This document shows positions 36,819 to 44,435 of a stretch of 64,000 bases of DNA, piece by piece. Under the pieces are notes generated by a model, which saw only the letters and a program-made list of their open reading frames with translations, was not told where the DNA came from and made no database searches. Where the stretch lies: assembly GCA_024236015.1 (NCBI GenBank), contig JACKLK010000004.1:62001-126000 (forward strand), in the 5' to 3' direction. Positions within the stretch are counted from its first letter, which is position 1; every line of letters starts with the position of its first letter. Source of the DNA: Rhodoferax sp. (GTDB lineage: Bacteria; Pseudomonadota; Gammaproteobacteria; Burkholderiales; Burkholderiaceae_C). Made by a program: the position numbers and the translations under genes.

Positions 36819-39386
36819 GTGATCGACTTGCTCAAGACATTCTCGTGGCAGGAGCTGCGCCACCATCCGTGGCGCAACGGCGCCGCCGTGGTGGCCGTGA
36901 TGCTCGGCGTGGCACTGGCATTTTCGGTGTCGCTGATCAACAACTCCGCACTCAGCGAATTTGCGCAGGCCGTGCGGTCGGTCAACGGCCAGGCCGACCT
37001 GGAACTGCGCGCCATCGGCGGCGACTTCGATGAAGCCGTCTTCGCGCGCGTGGCCACCGACCCGCGGGTGGCGCTGGCCTCGCCGATCCTGGAGACACGG
37101 GTGCGGCTGCAGGCCCCGGGCGGCGCGGTCGAGTCGCTGCGCATCGTCGGCGTGGACGCGCTGCGCATCGCCCGGGTTGCGCCGGACATGCTGCCGCGGC
37201 CGGTGTCCGACGCCGGCCGCCTGTCGTGGTTCGAACCCGACGCCTTGTTCCTCAATCCGGCCGCGGCCCAGGCCCTGGGGGTGCGCAGCGTCAGCATGCC
37301 GACCGTGCAGGTACGGGGCCTGCGCCAGGCGCAGGCGCTGCGGGTACGGGGCGACGTGGCCGCCGCGGGCGGCCCGCTGGCGGTGATGGACATCGGCGCC
37401 GCGCAGGACCTGTTCGGCGCGGTCGGACGGCTCACGCGCATCGACCTGCGCCTGGCACCGGGCCAGGACCCGCGGGCCCTGGCCGCGGCATGGCAGGCCG
37501 ATCCGCAATGGCCCGCCGGCGTGCGCGCGGCGCCACCGGCCGACACCGCCACCAGCGTCAGCAACCTGTCGCGGGCCTACCGGGTCAACCTGACCGTGCT
37601 GGCGCTGGTGGCGCTGTTCACCGGAGCCTTTCTGGTGTTCTCGGTGCTGGCGCTGAGCGTGGCCAAGCGCGCCCAGCAGTTTGCGCTGCTCGGCGTGCTG
37701 GGCCTGGGCGCACGCCAGCGGCTGCGTCTGGTGCTGGCGGAGGCCGCGCTGCTCGGCACGCTGGGCAGCGCGCTCGGTATCGCGCTCGGGACCGCACTGG
37801 CCATGCTGGCCTTGCGCTGGCTCGGCGGCGACCTGGGCGGCGGTTATTTCCGCGGTGTCGCGCCGGTGCTGCAGTTCAACGGCTGGAGCGCGGCGGCCTA
37901 CGGCGCGCTGGGCATCGCCGCCGCGATGGCCGGCGCCTGGTTGCCGGCGCGTGATGCCGAGCGGCTGCCGCCGGCGCAGACGCTCAAGGGGCTGGGCCCG
38001 CTGGCCCAGGGCCCGGACCATCCCTGGCGCGCCCTGGTGCTGGCGCTGGCCTGCGCCGCGCTGCTGCTGGTGCCGCCGCTGTGGGGCATGGCGCTGGGCG
38101 CCTACCTGGCCATCGCCGTGTTGCTGGTCGGCGGCATCAGCGCCCTGCCCTCGCTGATCGCCATCGCCACCCGCCGGCTGGCGCCGGCGGTCTCGGCCTG
38201 GGCGCTGCCGATGCTGGCCATCGAGCGGGCCCGCCGCGTGCGCGCCGGTGCCGCGGTCGCGGTCAGCGGCGTGGTGGCCGCGCTGAGCCTGGCGGTCGCG
38301 CTGACGGTCATGGTCGCCAGCTTCCGGACCTCGGTGCAGGACTGGCTCGGCGTGGTGCTGCCGGCCGACCTGTATGTGCGCCATGCGGGCGGCGCAGGCG
38401 CCACGGCCTTCTTCGCGCCGGACACGCTGCAGGCGCTGCAAGGCCTGTCCGGCGTGGCCGCCGTCACTGGCGCGCGCACGGTGCCGCTGACGCTGGCCAG
38501 CGACCGCCCGGCCGTCCCGTTGCTGGCCCGACCGCTGGCGCCCCGGCCGGAACGGACCCTGGCCCTGGTGGGCCCGCTGCAGCCGGTGCCGGCCGATGCC
38601 ATCGCCGTCTACGTGAGCGAGCCGATGGTGGCGCTGTACGGCGCCCGCGTCGGCCAGCCGTTCACCCTGCTCGACGCGGTGTTCGCCGACACGTCCGCAC
38701 GCGCGGCCGACGCGCCGGTGCCGCGTTTCGTCGTCGCCGGGGTCTGGCGCGACTATGGGCGCCAGTTCGGCGCCATCGCGATCGACCGGCAGGACTTCGA
38801 ACGCCTCACCGGCGACGACAGGATCTCGGAACTGGCCGTGACGCTGGACAGCGGCGCCGACGCCGGCGCGGTCCAGGCCGCGCTGCGCGCACAGCTGGCC
38901 CGCCTGCAGCCGACGGCCGAACTGGAGCTGGCCAGCGCCGGCGAGATCCGCGCCACGTCGCTGCGCATCTTCGACCGCAGCTTCGCGGTCACCTACTGGC
39001 TGCAGGCGGTGGCGATCGCCATCGGCCTGTTCGGCGTGGCGGCGAACTTCAGCGCCCAGGTGCTGGCGCGGCGCAAGGAGTTCGGCCTGCTGGCCCACCT
39101 GGGTGTGACGCCGCGCCAGGTGCTGACCCTGGTGGCGCTCGAGGGCCTGGCCTGGACCGGCATCGGCGCGCTGGCCGGGCTGCTGCTGGGCCTGGGGGTC
39201 AGTGTGATCCTGGTCCATGTGGTCAACCCGCAGAGTTTCCACTGGACCATGGACCTGATGCTGCCCTGGCGCCAGCTGGCCGGCTTGTGCGCCGCCACGG
39301 TCCTGGCGGGCACCTGCACCGCCTGGCTGGCGGCGCGTGCCGCGGCCGGCCGCGATGTGGTGCTCGCGGTCAAGGAAGACTGGTAA
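36819..39386 (+). CDS. FtsX-family ABC transporter permease (MacB/LolC-like, YbbP type)
   Basis: About 855 residues from a GTG at 36819 (VIDLLKTFSWQELRHHPWRNG); the start is a best guess. One membrane segment near the N-terminus precedes a periplasmic domain. Two FtsX permease units follow, one with NLTVLALVALFTGAFLVFSVLALSVAKRAQQFALLGVLG and one near the C-terminus with FSAQVLARRKEFGLLAHLGVTPRQ. Eight to ten membrane segments in all. Such proteins usually pair with an ATPase and often a lipocalin-like protein, but no ATPase is adjacent here; the nearest (thiQ) belongs to another system. Function: probably lipid or lipoprotein handling at the envelope. Confidence 0.88.
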   Translation: MIDLLKTFSWQELRHHPWRNGAAVVAVMLGVALAFSVSLINNSALSEFAQAVRSVNGQADLELRAIGGDFDEAVFARVATDPRVALASPILETRVRLQAPGGAVESLRIVGVDALRIARVAPDMLPRPVSDAGRLSWFEPDALFLNPAAAQALGVRSVSMPTVQVRGLRQAQALRVRGDVAAAGGPLAVMDIGAAQDLFGAVGRLTRIDLRLAPGQDPRALAAAWQADPQWPAGVRAAPPADTATSVSNLSRAYRVNLTVLALVALFTGAFLVFSVLALSVAKRAQQFALLGVLGLGARQRLRLVLAEAALLGTLGSALGIALGTALAMLALRWLGGDLGGGYFRGVAPVLQFNGWSAAAYGALGIAAAMAGAWLPARDAERLPPAQTLKGLGPLAQGPDHPWRALVLALACAALLLVPPLWGMALGAYLAIAVLLVGGISALPSLIAIATRRLAPAVSAWALPMLAIERARRVRAGAAVAVSGVVAALSLAVALTVMVASFRTSVQDWLGVVLPADLYVRHAGGAGATAFFAPDTLQALQGLSGVAAVTGARTVPLTLASDRPAVPLLARPLAPRPERTLALVGPLQPVPADAIAVYVSEPMVALYGARVGQPFTLLDAVFADTSARAADAPVPRFVVAGVWRDYGRQFGAIAIDRQDFERLTGDDRISELAVTLDSGADAGAVQAALRAQLARLQPTAELELASAGEIRATSLRIFDRSFAVTYWLQAVAIAIGLFGVAANFSAQVLARRKEFGLLAHLGVTPRQVLTLVALEGLAWTGIGALAGLLLGLGVSVILVHVVNPQSFHWTMDLMLPWRQLAGLCAATVLAGTCTAWLAARAAAGRDVVLAVKEDW

Positions 39387-39431
39387 AAACTTCCGTCCGC
39401 GATCGGCCCGCCGCTCCTATACTTCAGCCGC

Positions 39432-39953
39432 ATGAAAACGGCCAGCAAACGCAAGCCGGCAGCAGCGATCGCGCCCGACCTGCTGGCTCTGATGGTCAAG
39501 GGCGTATCGGTCATCGTCAGCGCCTGCGGCCTGGACCTGCGCCCCAGCGTGATGCGGGCCATGGGCAGCGCCGTCGACGCCGACGGCCTCACCGTCACGG
39601 TCTACCTGTCGCGCAGCCAGTCGCGCGAATTGCTGCAGGACATCGCCAGCACCGGGCGGCTGGCCGTGGTGTTCACCCAGCCGCATTCCCACCTTGCTGT
39701 GCAGCTCAAATCCGGCAACGCCCGCATCCGCAGCGCCGACGCCTCCGATGCGCCGGCGCTGGCGCGGTACGTCGCGTCGATGGAAGAGGAACTGGCCCTG
39801 ATCGGCTTCGGGGCCCACTACACCCGCACCCTGTTCTCGCAGCCGCTCGAGGACATGGTGGCGGTGAGCTTCGAGCCCGACGAGGCGTTCGACCAGACAC
39901 CCGGCCCCAAGGCCGGTGCGCCGCTGGGCACGCGGCGCAAGGCAGCGGCATGA
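39432..39953 (+). CDS. FMN-binding split-barrel-like protein
   Basis: 173 residues, soluble. The region 25-110 (MRAMGSAVDADGLTVTVYLSRSQSRELLQDIASTGRLAVVFTQP) has the look of the pyridoxamine-5-phosphate-oxidase-like split barrel, but no clear FMN-binding motif is visible. The C-terminal tail is basic. It overlaps the next gene by ATGA and probably works with it, since that product also starts with a split barrel. Function unknown. Confidence 0.65.
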   Translation: MKTASKRKPAAAIAPDLLALMVKGVSVIVSACGLDLRPSVMRAMGSAVDADGLTVTVYLSRSQSRELLQDIASTGRLAVVFTQPHSHLAVQLKSGNARIRSADASDAPALARYVASMEEELALIGFGAHYTRTLFSQPLEDMVAVSFEPDEAFDQTPGPKAGAPLGTRRKAAA

Positions 39954-41311
39954 ACCCGCCGCCCGCGCCCCGGCTGGCCGACATCCGCCCCTGCCTGGAA
40001 GGCGCGATTCCGGGCGTGATGGCATCGGCGGCCACCGACGGAACGCCCAACGTGGCCTATGTCTCGCAGGTGTTCTACGTCGACGAGGAGCATGTGGCGC
40101 TGTCGTTCCAGTTCTTCAACAAGACGCGCCACAACATCCTGGCCAACCCGCATGCCAGCGTGCTGGTGGCGCATCCGTACACCGGCGCGTTCTACCGGCT
40201 GCACCTGCGCTACCTGCACACCGTCACCGACGGCCCGGTCTTCGAGGCCATGAAGGCCCAGCTCGCCGGCATTGCGTCGCACAGCGGCATGGCGGGCATC
40301 TTCAAGCTGCAGGGCTCCGACATCTACCGGCTCGAACGGCTCGAGGCCGTTCCCGGCCAGCAGCTGGCGCAGCCGGCGCCCCGTTCGGCGGTGCTCGCGT
40401 CGCTGCGTCGCGGCAGCCAGGCGCTGTCGCGCTGCACCTCGCTCGAGGAGCTGCTGGCCACGGCCCTGGAGACCCTGTGCGCGGTCTGCCATACCGAACA
40501 TGCGATGGTGCTGATGTGCGATCCGGTCACGCAACGGCTGTACACCGTGGCGAGCTGCGGATACGCGACCTCCGGGCTGGGCTCGGAGATCGCCCCCGGC
40601 CAAGGCGTGATCGGCGTGGCGGCCGAACAACGCACGCCGATACGCATCGGCTACATGACCACCGCCTACCTGTACCAGCGCGCGGTGCGTTCGAGCTGGC
40701 GCTCCAACCATCCCCAGATGCCCCTGGACACGGACATCCCCTATCCCGGACTGCTCGAACCCCACAGCCAGATGGCGACGCCGATCATCCATGGCGACCG
40801 GGTGCTGGGCGCGATGTTCGTCGAAAGCGTGCACGACCTGCACTTCGACCATGAGCAGGAAGACATGCTGGTCACGCTGGCCGCCCATCTGGGCGCGGCC
40901 CTGCAACTGATGGGTGACAGCAGCGATCCGCGCGACGAGCCCGACCCGGCGCCCGACACGCCGCGGCGCCGCAACAGCGGCGGCACCGTGTTGCGCATCA
41001 AGCGCTACCAGCTCAACAACAGCGTCTTCATCGACGACAGCTACCTGATCAAGGGCGTGGCCGGCGCCATCTTCTGGAAGCTGGTGACCGAACACGTGCG
41101 GCTCGGTCGCTGCGAATTCTCGAATCGCGAACTGCGGCTGGACCCGGACATCGGCCTGCCGGACCTCACCGACAACCTGGAGGCGCGGCTGCTGCTGCTG
41201 CAGCGCCGGCTGGCCGAACACGCGGCCTCGATCCGGATCGAGAAGACCGGCCGCGGACGATTCCGGCTGCTGGTGCCCCACCGGCTCGAACTGCTCGACC
41301 AGGCGGGCTGA
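39950..41311 (+). CDS. Split-barrel (PNPOx-like) + GAF + C-terminal winged-helix-like protein
   Basis: 453 residues in three parts. Residues 1-135: split barrel (GAIPGVMASAATDGTPNVAYVSQVFYVDEEHVALSFQF). About 150-320: GAF domain (CTSLEELLATALETLCAVCHTEHAMVLMCD through VLGAMFVESVHDLHFDHEQEDML). About 345-450: basic region that could fold as a winged helix (LRIKRYQLNNSVFIDDSYLIKGVAGAIFWKLV). It resembles a sensor joining flavin or small-molecule binding to an output domain. Translationally coupled to the previous gene. Function unknown. Confidence 0.75.
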   Translation: MNPPPAPRLADIRPCLEGAIPGVMASAATDGTPNVAYVSQVFYVDEEHVALSFQFFNKTRHNILANPHASVLVAHPYTGAFYRLHLRYLHTVTDGPVFEAMKAQLAGIASHSGMAGIFKLQGSDIYRLERLEAVPGQQLAQPAPRSAVLASLRRGSQALSRCTSLEELLATALETLCAVCHTEHAMVLMCDPVTQRLYTVASCGYATSGLGSEIAPGQGVIGVAAEQRTPIRIGYMTTAYLYQRAVRSSWRSNHPQMPLDTDIPYPGLLEPHSQMATPIIHGDRVLGAMFVESVHDLHFDHEQEDMLVTLAAHLGAALQLMGDSSDPRDEPDPAPDTPRRRNSGGTVLRIKRYQLNNSVFIDDSYLIKGVAGAIFWKLVTEHVRLGRCEFSNRELRLDPDIGLPDLTDNLEARLLLLQRRLAEHAASIRIEKTGRGRFRLLVPHRLELLDQAG

Positions 41312-41325
41312 AGCCACCGGCCCGG

Positions 41326-42069
41326 TCAGCCGGCGGCGCCGACCAGTCCCGGCTGCGGCGCGCGGCCCAGCGCCTGTGCCAGCGACGCCCATTCCCGGTC
41401 GTCCAGATGTGGCCGGACCGTGTCGAGCACGGCCTCGAACGCCGCCTGCGGCGCCTGCGCCTGCATGCCGCACAACATCTCGGCCCGCTCCGACGGGTTG
41501 CAGGCCGGAATCATCCAGCGCATGGTGGCCAGCATCTCGGGCGGCGCGATCGACGCCACCAGTTCGTTGTGCAGGTCCATCAATTCGGCGTCGCTGTAAT
41601 GCGCCCACAACACCGGGTTGTGGCGGGTCTCCTCCTCGGCCATGTGCTGGAAGTTCTCGGCCACGAACAGCGACAAGGCCCGGTACAGGCCGGTCAGCTG
41701 CAGGCCGCGCTGCGCGGCATCGGACTTGACCAGCGCACCGGCCATGCGGCTCAGTTGCACGATGTGGCGCTCGTGCCCGGCATGATCACGCGCGGCGGCG
41801 TCGCTGCTGCCTTGGGCACGCGCATGCAGGGCCGGATGCACGAAGCGGTTCTCGTGGCTCAGGTGCGCATGGCAGACTTCCAGCAGTTCGAACACGCGCT
41901 GCACGCAGCGCACGACGTCGCGGTCGTCATCGACGTCGACCCGCCCGAGCGCGACCAGCGTGTCGCACATCATCATGCGCAAGGCCTTGTGGATGCTGCC
42001 GTACAGATCGACGCGCCCGACACCCTGCGCCAGGGCCAGTTGTTGTTGTTCCAGTGGGTTGTTGTTCAC
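41326..42069 (-). CDS. Hemerythrin domain protein
   Basis: 247 residues from a GTG at 42069 with AAGGA just upstream. Helical bundle with His/Glu ligands spread as in hemerythrins: CHAHLSHENRFVHPALH, DHAGHERHIVQL and FQHMAEEETRHNPVLWAHY. Non-haem di-iron proteins of this type bind oxygen or sense redox state, and some protect against nitrosative stress. It lies next to a universal stress protein gene on the same strand and downstream of a PmrA-like site. Confidence 0.88.
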   Translation of the reverse strand: MNNNPLEQQQLALAQGVGRVDLYGSIHKALRMMMCDTLVALGRVDVDDDRDVVRCVQRVFELLEVCHAHLSHENRFVHPALHARAQGSSDAAARDHAGHERHIVQLSRMAGALVKSDAAQRGLQLTGLYRALSLFVAENFQHMAEEETRHNPVLWAHYSDAELMDLHNELVASIAPPEMLATMRWMIPACNPSERAEMLCGMQAQAPQAAFEAVLDTVRPHLDDREWASLAQALGRAPQPGLVGAAG

Positions 42070-42185
42070 GAAAATTCCTTCCCAGACCCGCGGTCTGTCA
42101 ACCGGGTTCGTGCGGCCCGGCGCGACAACGCCGACACAACCGCACAACCGTGCCGGCAGTCTAGGAACAGGAGCTTCGTGGCCTT

Positions 42186-42202
42186 CTTAAGAACTGCTTA
42201 GC
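42186..42202. promoter_or_regulatory. PmrA-like box upstream of the hemerythrin gene
   Basis: CTTAAG-N5-CTTAGC on plus (GCTAAG-N5-CTTAAG on minus, in the direction of the hemerythrin gene, 10 of 12 matches), 117 bases before its start. Same spacing as the sites at 19961 and 22094. Confidence 0.4.
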
Positions 42203-42239
42203 GCAATCCTCACAAAACCCTAAGGCGGCAATAGTTCAC

Positions 42240-42677
42240 TTATTTGGTGATCGCCACCAGCACGCTGCAATGTGCCTGTTCGATCAGCGCACTGGAACTC
42301 GAGCCACGCCACCAGCGCGCGGCCCAGCTGTCCAGGTGCTTGTGACCGACGACGATCAGGTCGGCCTCGATCTTGGCGGCGTAGTTGGTGATCTCGCTGA
42401 TGGTCTCGCCCACCAGCACCTCGCCATTGGCGGCGAATCCGGCCTTGGAGAGCACCTGCAGGCCCTGGTCGAGGATGCGCTTGTAGTTCTCCTTCTCGCG
42501 CTCGGTGATCTGCGGGTCGTAGAAGCCGCCCTCGGCGCCGATGAAGTCGATGTGGTGCGGCATCACCGCCACCAGCGTCAACGCCGCGCCGGTCCATTGC
42601 ATCAGGTCCTGGCATTCGAGCAAGGCGTGCTGGCCGGCCTCGGAGCCGTCGTAGGCCATCAGGATTCGTTTGTACAT
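42240..42677 (-). CDS. Universal stress protein UspA family
   Basis: 145 residues, one Usp domain: MYKRILMAYDGSEAGQHALLEC at the N-terminus, and near the C-terminus VVGHKHLDSWAARWWRGSSSSALI. The ATP-type motif is G-x2-G-x9-G(S/T). Here the second Gly is His (GHKH) while the RGSSSS part is kept, so ATP binding may be weakened. Stress-induced in most bacteria. It lies 170 bases upstream of the hemerythrin gene on the same strand; whether the two are co-transcribed is open. Confidence 0.92.
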   Translation of the reverse strand: MYKRILMAYDGSEAGQHALLECQDLMQWTGAALTLVAVMPHHIDFIGAEGGFYDPQITEREKENYKRILDQGLQVLSKAGFAANGEVLVGETISEITNYAAKIEADLIVVGHKHLDSWAARWWRGSSSSALIEQAHCSVLVAITK

Positions 42678-43012
42678 GGTGCAACTCCAGTTTCTTTATC
42701 GTTCATGGCGAACATACTCCAACACAACCAGCATAACGGCATCGCGGGACGGTCACATCAGAACAAACCATGAGCACATCGGCCCCGTCCCGGCGCCCCG
42801 ATCCGGTGCATCCTGCACCGATTTCCGGCTTCGGCCCACTAGAATCAAACGTTGTGACGACGGGCCGCCCATCCGACACCCGCCTGCCATGCCGTACCGG
42901 CCCGCTAGCAGGTTCCGGGCCGGCTCCCGCCCGCTTCCGATGCCGCCCATGCCCACCCTCGTGAAAATCCTGCTGCGACCGCTTGCGTGCCGCCCCGCGC
43001 GCGGGCACGGCC
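42678..43012. other. Divergent regulatory gap before the export operon
   Basis: About 335 bases holding promoters for the Usp gene (leftward) and the large operon (rightward); I cannot fix either promoter. A 27-codon open frame (42940-43023, MPPMPTLVKILLRPLACRP...) ends a few bases inside the next gene in a different frame. It may be a leader peptide or a sign of a frameshift. Confidence 0.35.
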
Positions 43013-44413
43013 GTGGTGGCTGAGGCCCCGGCCGACGACGCCGGCGCGCCATCGGCGCTGGCGCTGTATGCCGATCTGCTGTCGGCGAATTCGCTGGCGT
43101 CCGCCGCGCATCGCCTGGTGGCCGCGCTGGCACACGACCTGCAGTTCGACCGCGTGTCGATCGGCCTGCGCGAAGGATCGCGCACCCGGCTGCTTGCCAG
43201 CACCGACCTGGACCCGTCCCAACCGCAGGCCGAACCGGCCGCGCAGGTGCTCGGCGCCATGGACGAGGCGCTCGAACAGGCGCTGGTGCTGGTCTGCTCC
43301 GGCGCGCCCTCCGATGGCGACATGGCCCCGCAGGCGATCGCGCTCGAACACCAGCTGCTGCAGCGCCAGGTCGGCGGCAGCGTGGCGACATTGCCGCTCG
43401 GGTTCGACGGCGAACCGTTCGCGGCCGTCTGCGTCGAGCGCCACCACGGCCCCGCGCCGGACGCACAGCAGATGCAGCGGCTCGAACACCTGCTGCTGCT
43501 CGCCGCACCGGCACTGCGCTGGATGGCACGCAGCGAGATGCCCTGGCACCGGCGGGCTCGCCAGGGCCTGGCGCGCGCATGGGCATCGCTGCGCGAACCC
43601 GGGCACCGGACGCGTCGCACGGCGCTTGCCGCGTCCGCGCTGGCGCTGCTGTTCATCGCCGCCGTGCCGATGGACCATGCCGTCGGCGGCCGGGCCCGCG
43701 TCGAAGGCGCGCAACAACGGGTGTTGTCGGCACCCACCGACGGTTTCATCAAGACCGCCCATGTCCGGCCGGGCGACCGGGTCCGGCAAGGCGATCCGCT
43801 GGTCGACCTGATCGAAGAGGACCTGCAGCTCGAGCACGAGCGCTGGATCAGCCAGCGGGCGCAACACGAGAACGCCTATGCCGCGGCCATGGCCAAGTCC
43901 GACCGGGTCGGCGCGTCCACCAGCTTCGCCCGGGTCAACGAGGCCCAGGCCCAGCTCGACCTGATCGAGCAGTTGCGCAGCCGCAGCCGCATCACGGCCC
44001 CGTTCGATGCGCTGGTCGTGCAAGGCGACCTGAGCCAGTCGATCGGCGCGCCGGTACGCCAGGGCGATGCGCTGCTGACGCTGGCCAGCACCGATGGCTA
44101 CCGGGTCGTGATCCAGGTCGACGAGAGCGACATCGCCCGCGTGTCGCCGGGTCAAGCCGGGCAACTCGTCGTCTCGGCGCTGCCCTGGCAAGGGCAGGCG
44201 CTGGAGGTCGAACGCGTGACGCCGCTGGCCCGCGCGGTCGAGGGGCGCAACGTGTTCGAGGTCCGGGCCCGCCTGCGCACGGCCACGCAGGAATTGCGGC
44301 CCGGCCTGATCGGACGCGCCGAACTCGTGGTCGGCCGCCAGCCGCTGCTGTGGACCTGGCTCGGCCGCCTCGCGGCGCGCGCGCGGCTGGCCTGGTGGTC
44401 ATGGATCGGGTGA
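43013..44413 (+). CDS. GAF domain-HlyD membrane fusion protein
   Basis: About 466 residues; start uncertain (in-frame GTG at 43013 or 43016, TTG at 42983, no clear ribosome site). Residues about 10-165 form a GAF-like domain (LYADLLSANSLASAAHRLVAALAHDLQFDRVSIGLREGS). One membrane segment follows (about 200-217, ALAASALALLFIAAVPM), then an HlyD-type adaptor with the lipoyl-like FIKTAHVRPGDRVRQGDPLVDLIEEDLQ, a coiled coil, and a beta barrel (YRVVIQVDESDIARVSPGQ). It is a periplasmic adaptor with a cytoplasmic sensing domain; first gene of a seven-gene cluster. Confidence 0.8.
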   Translation: MVAEAPADDAGAPSALALYADLLSANSLASAAHRLVAALAHDLQFDRVSIGLREGSRTRLLASTDLDPSQPQAEPAAQVLGAMDEALEQALVLVCSGAPSDGDMAPQAIALEHQLLQRQVGGSVATLPLGFDGEPFAAVCVERHHGPAPDAQQMQRLEHLLLLAAPALRWMARSEMPWHRRARQGLARAWASLREPGHRTRRTALAASALALLFIAAVPMDHAVGGRARVEGAQQRVLSAPTDGFIKTAHVRPGDRVRQGDPLVDLIEEDLQLEHERWISQRAQHENAYAAAMAKSDRVGASTSFARVNEAQAQLDLIEQLRSRSRITAPFDALVVQGDLSQSIGAPVRQGDALLTLASTDGYRVVIQVDESDIARVSPGQAGQLVVSALPWQGQALEVERVTPLARAVEGRNVFEVRARLRTATQELRPGLIGRAELVVGRQPLLWTWLGRLAARARLAWWSWIG

Positions 44414-44435
44414 TCCGGCGCCTGGAGGCGCGTGC

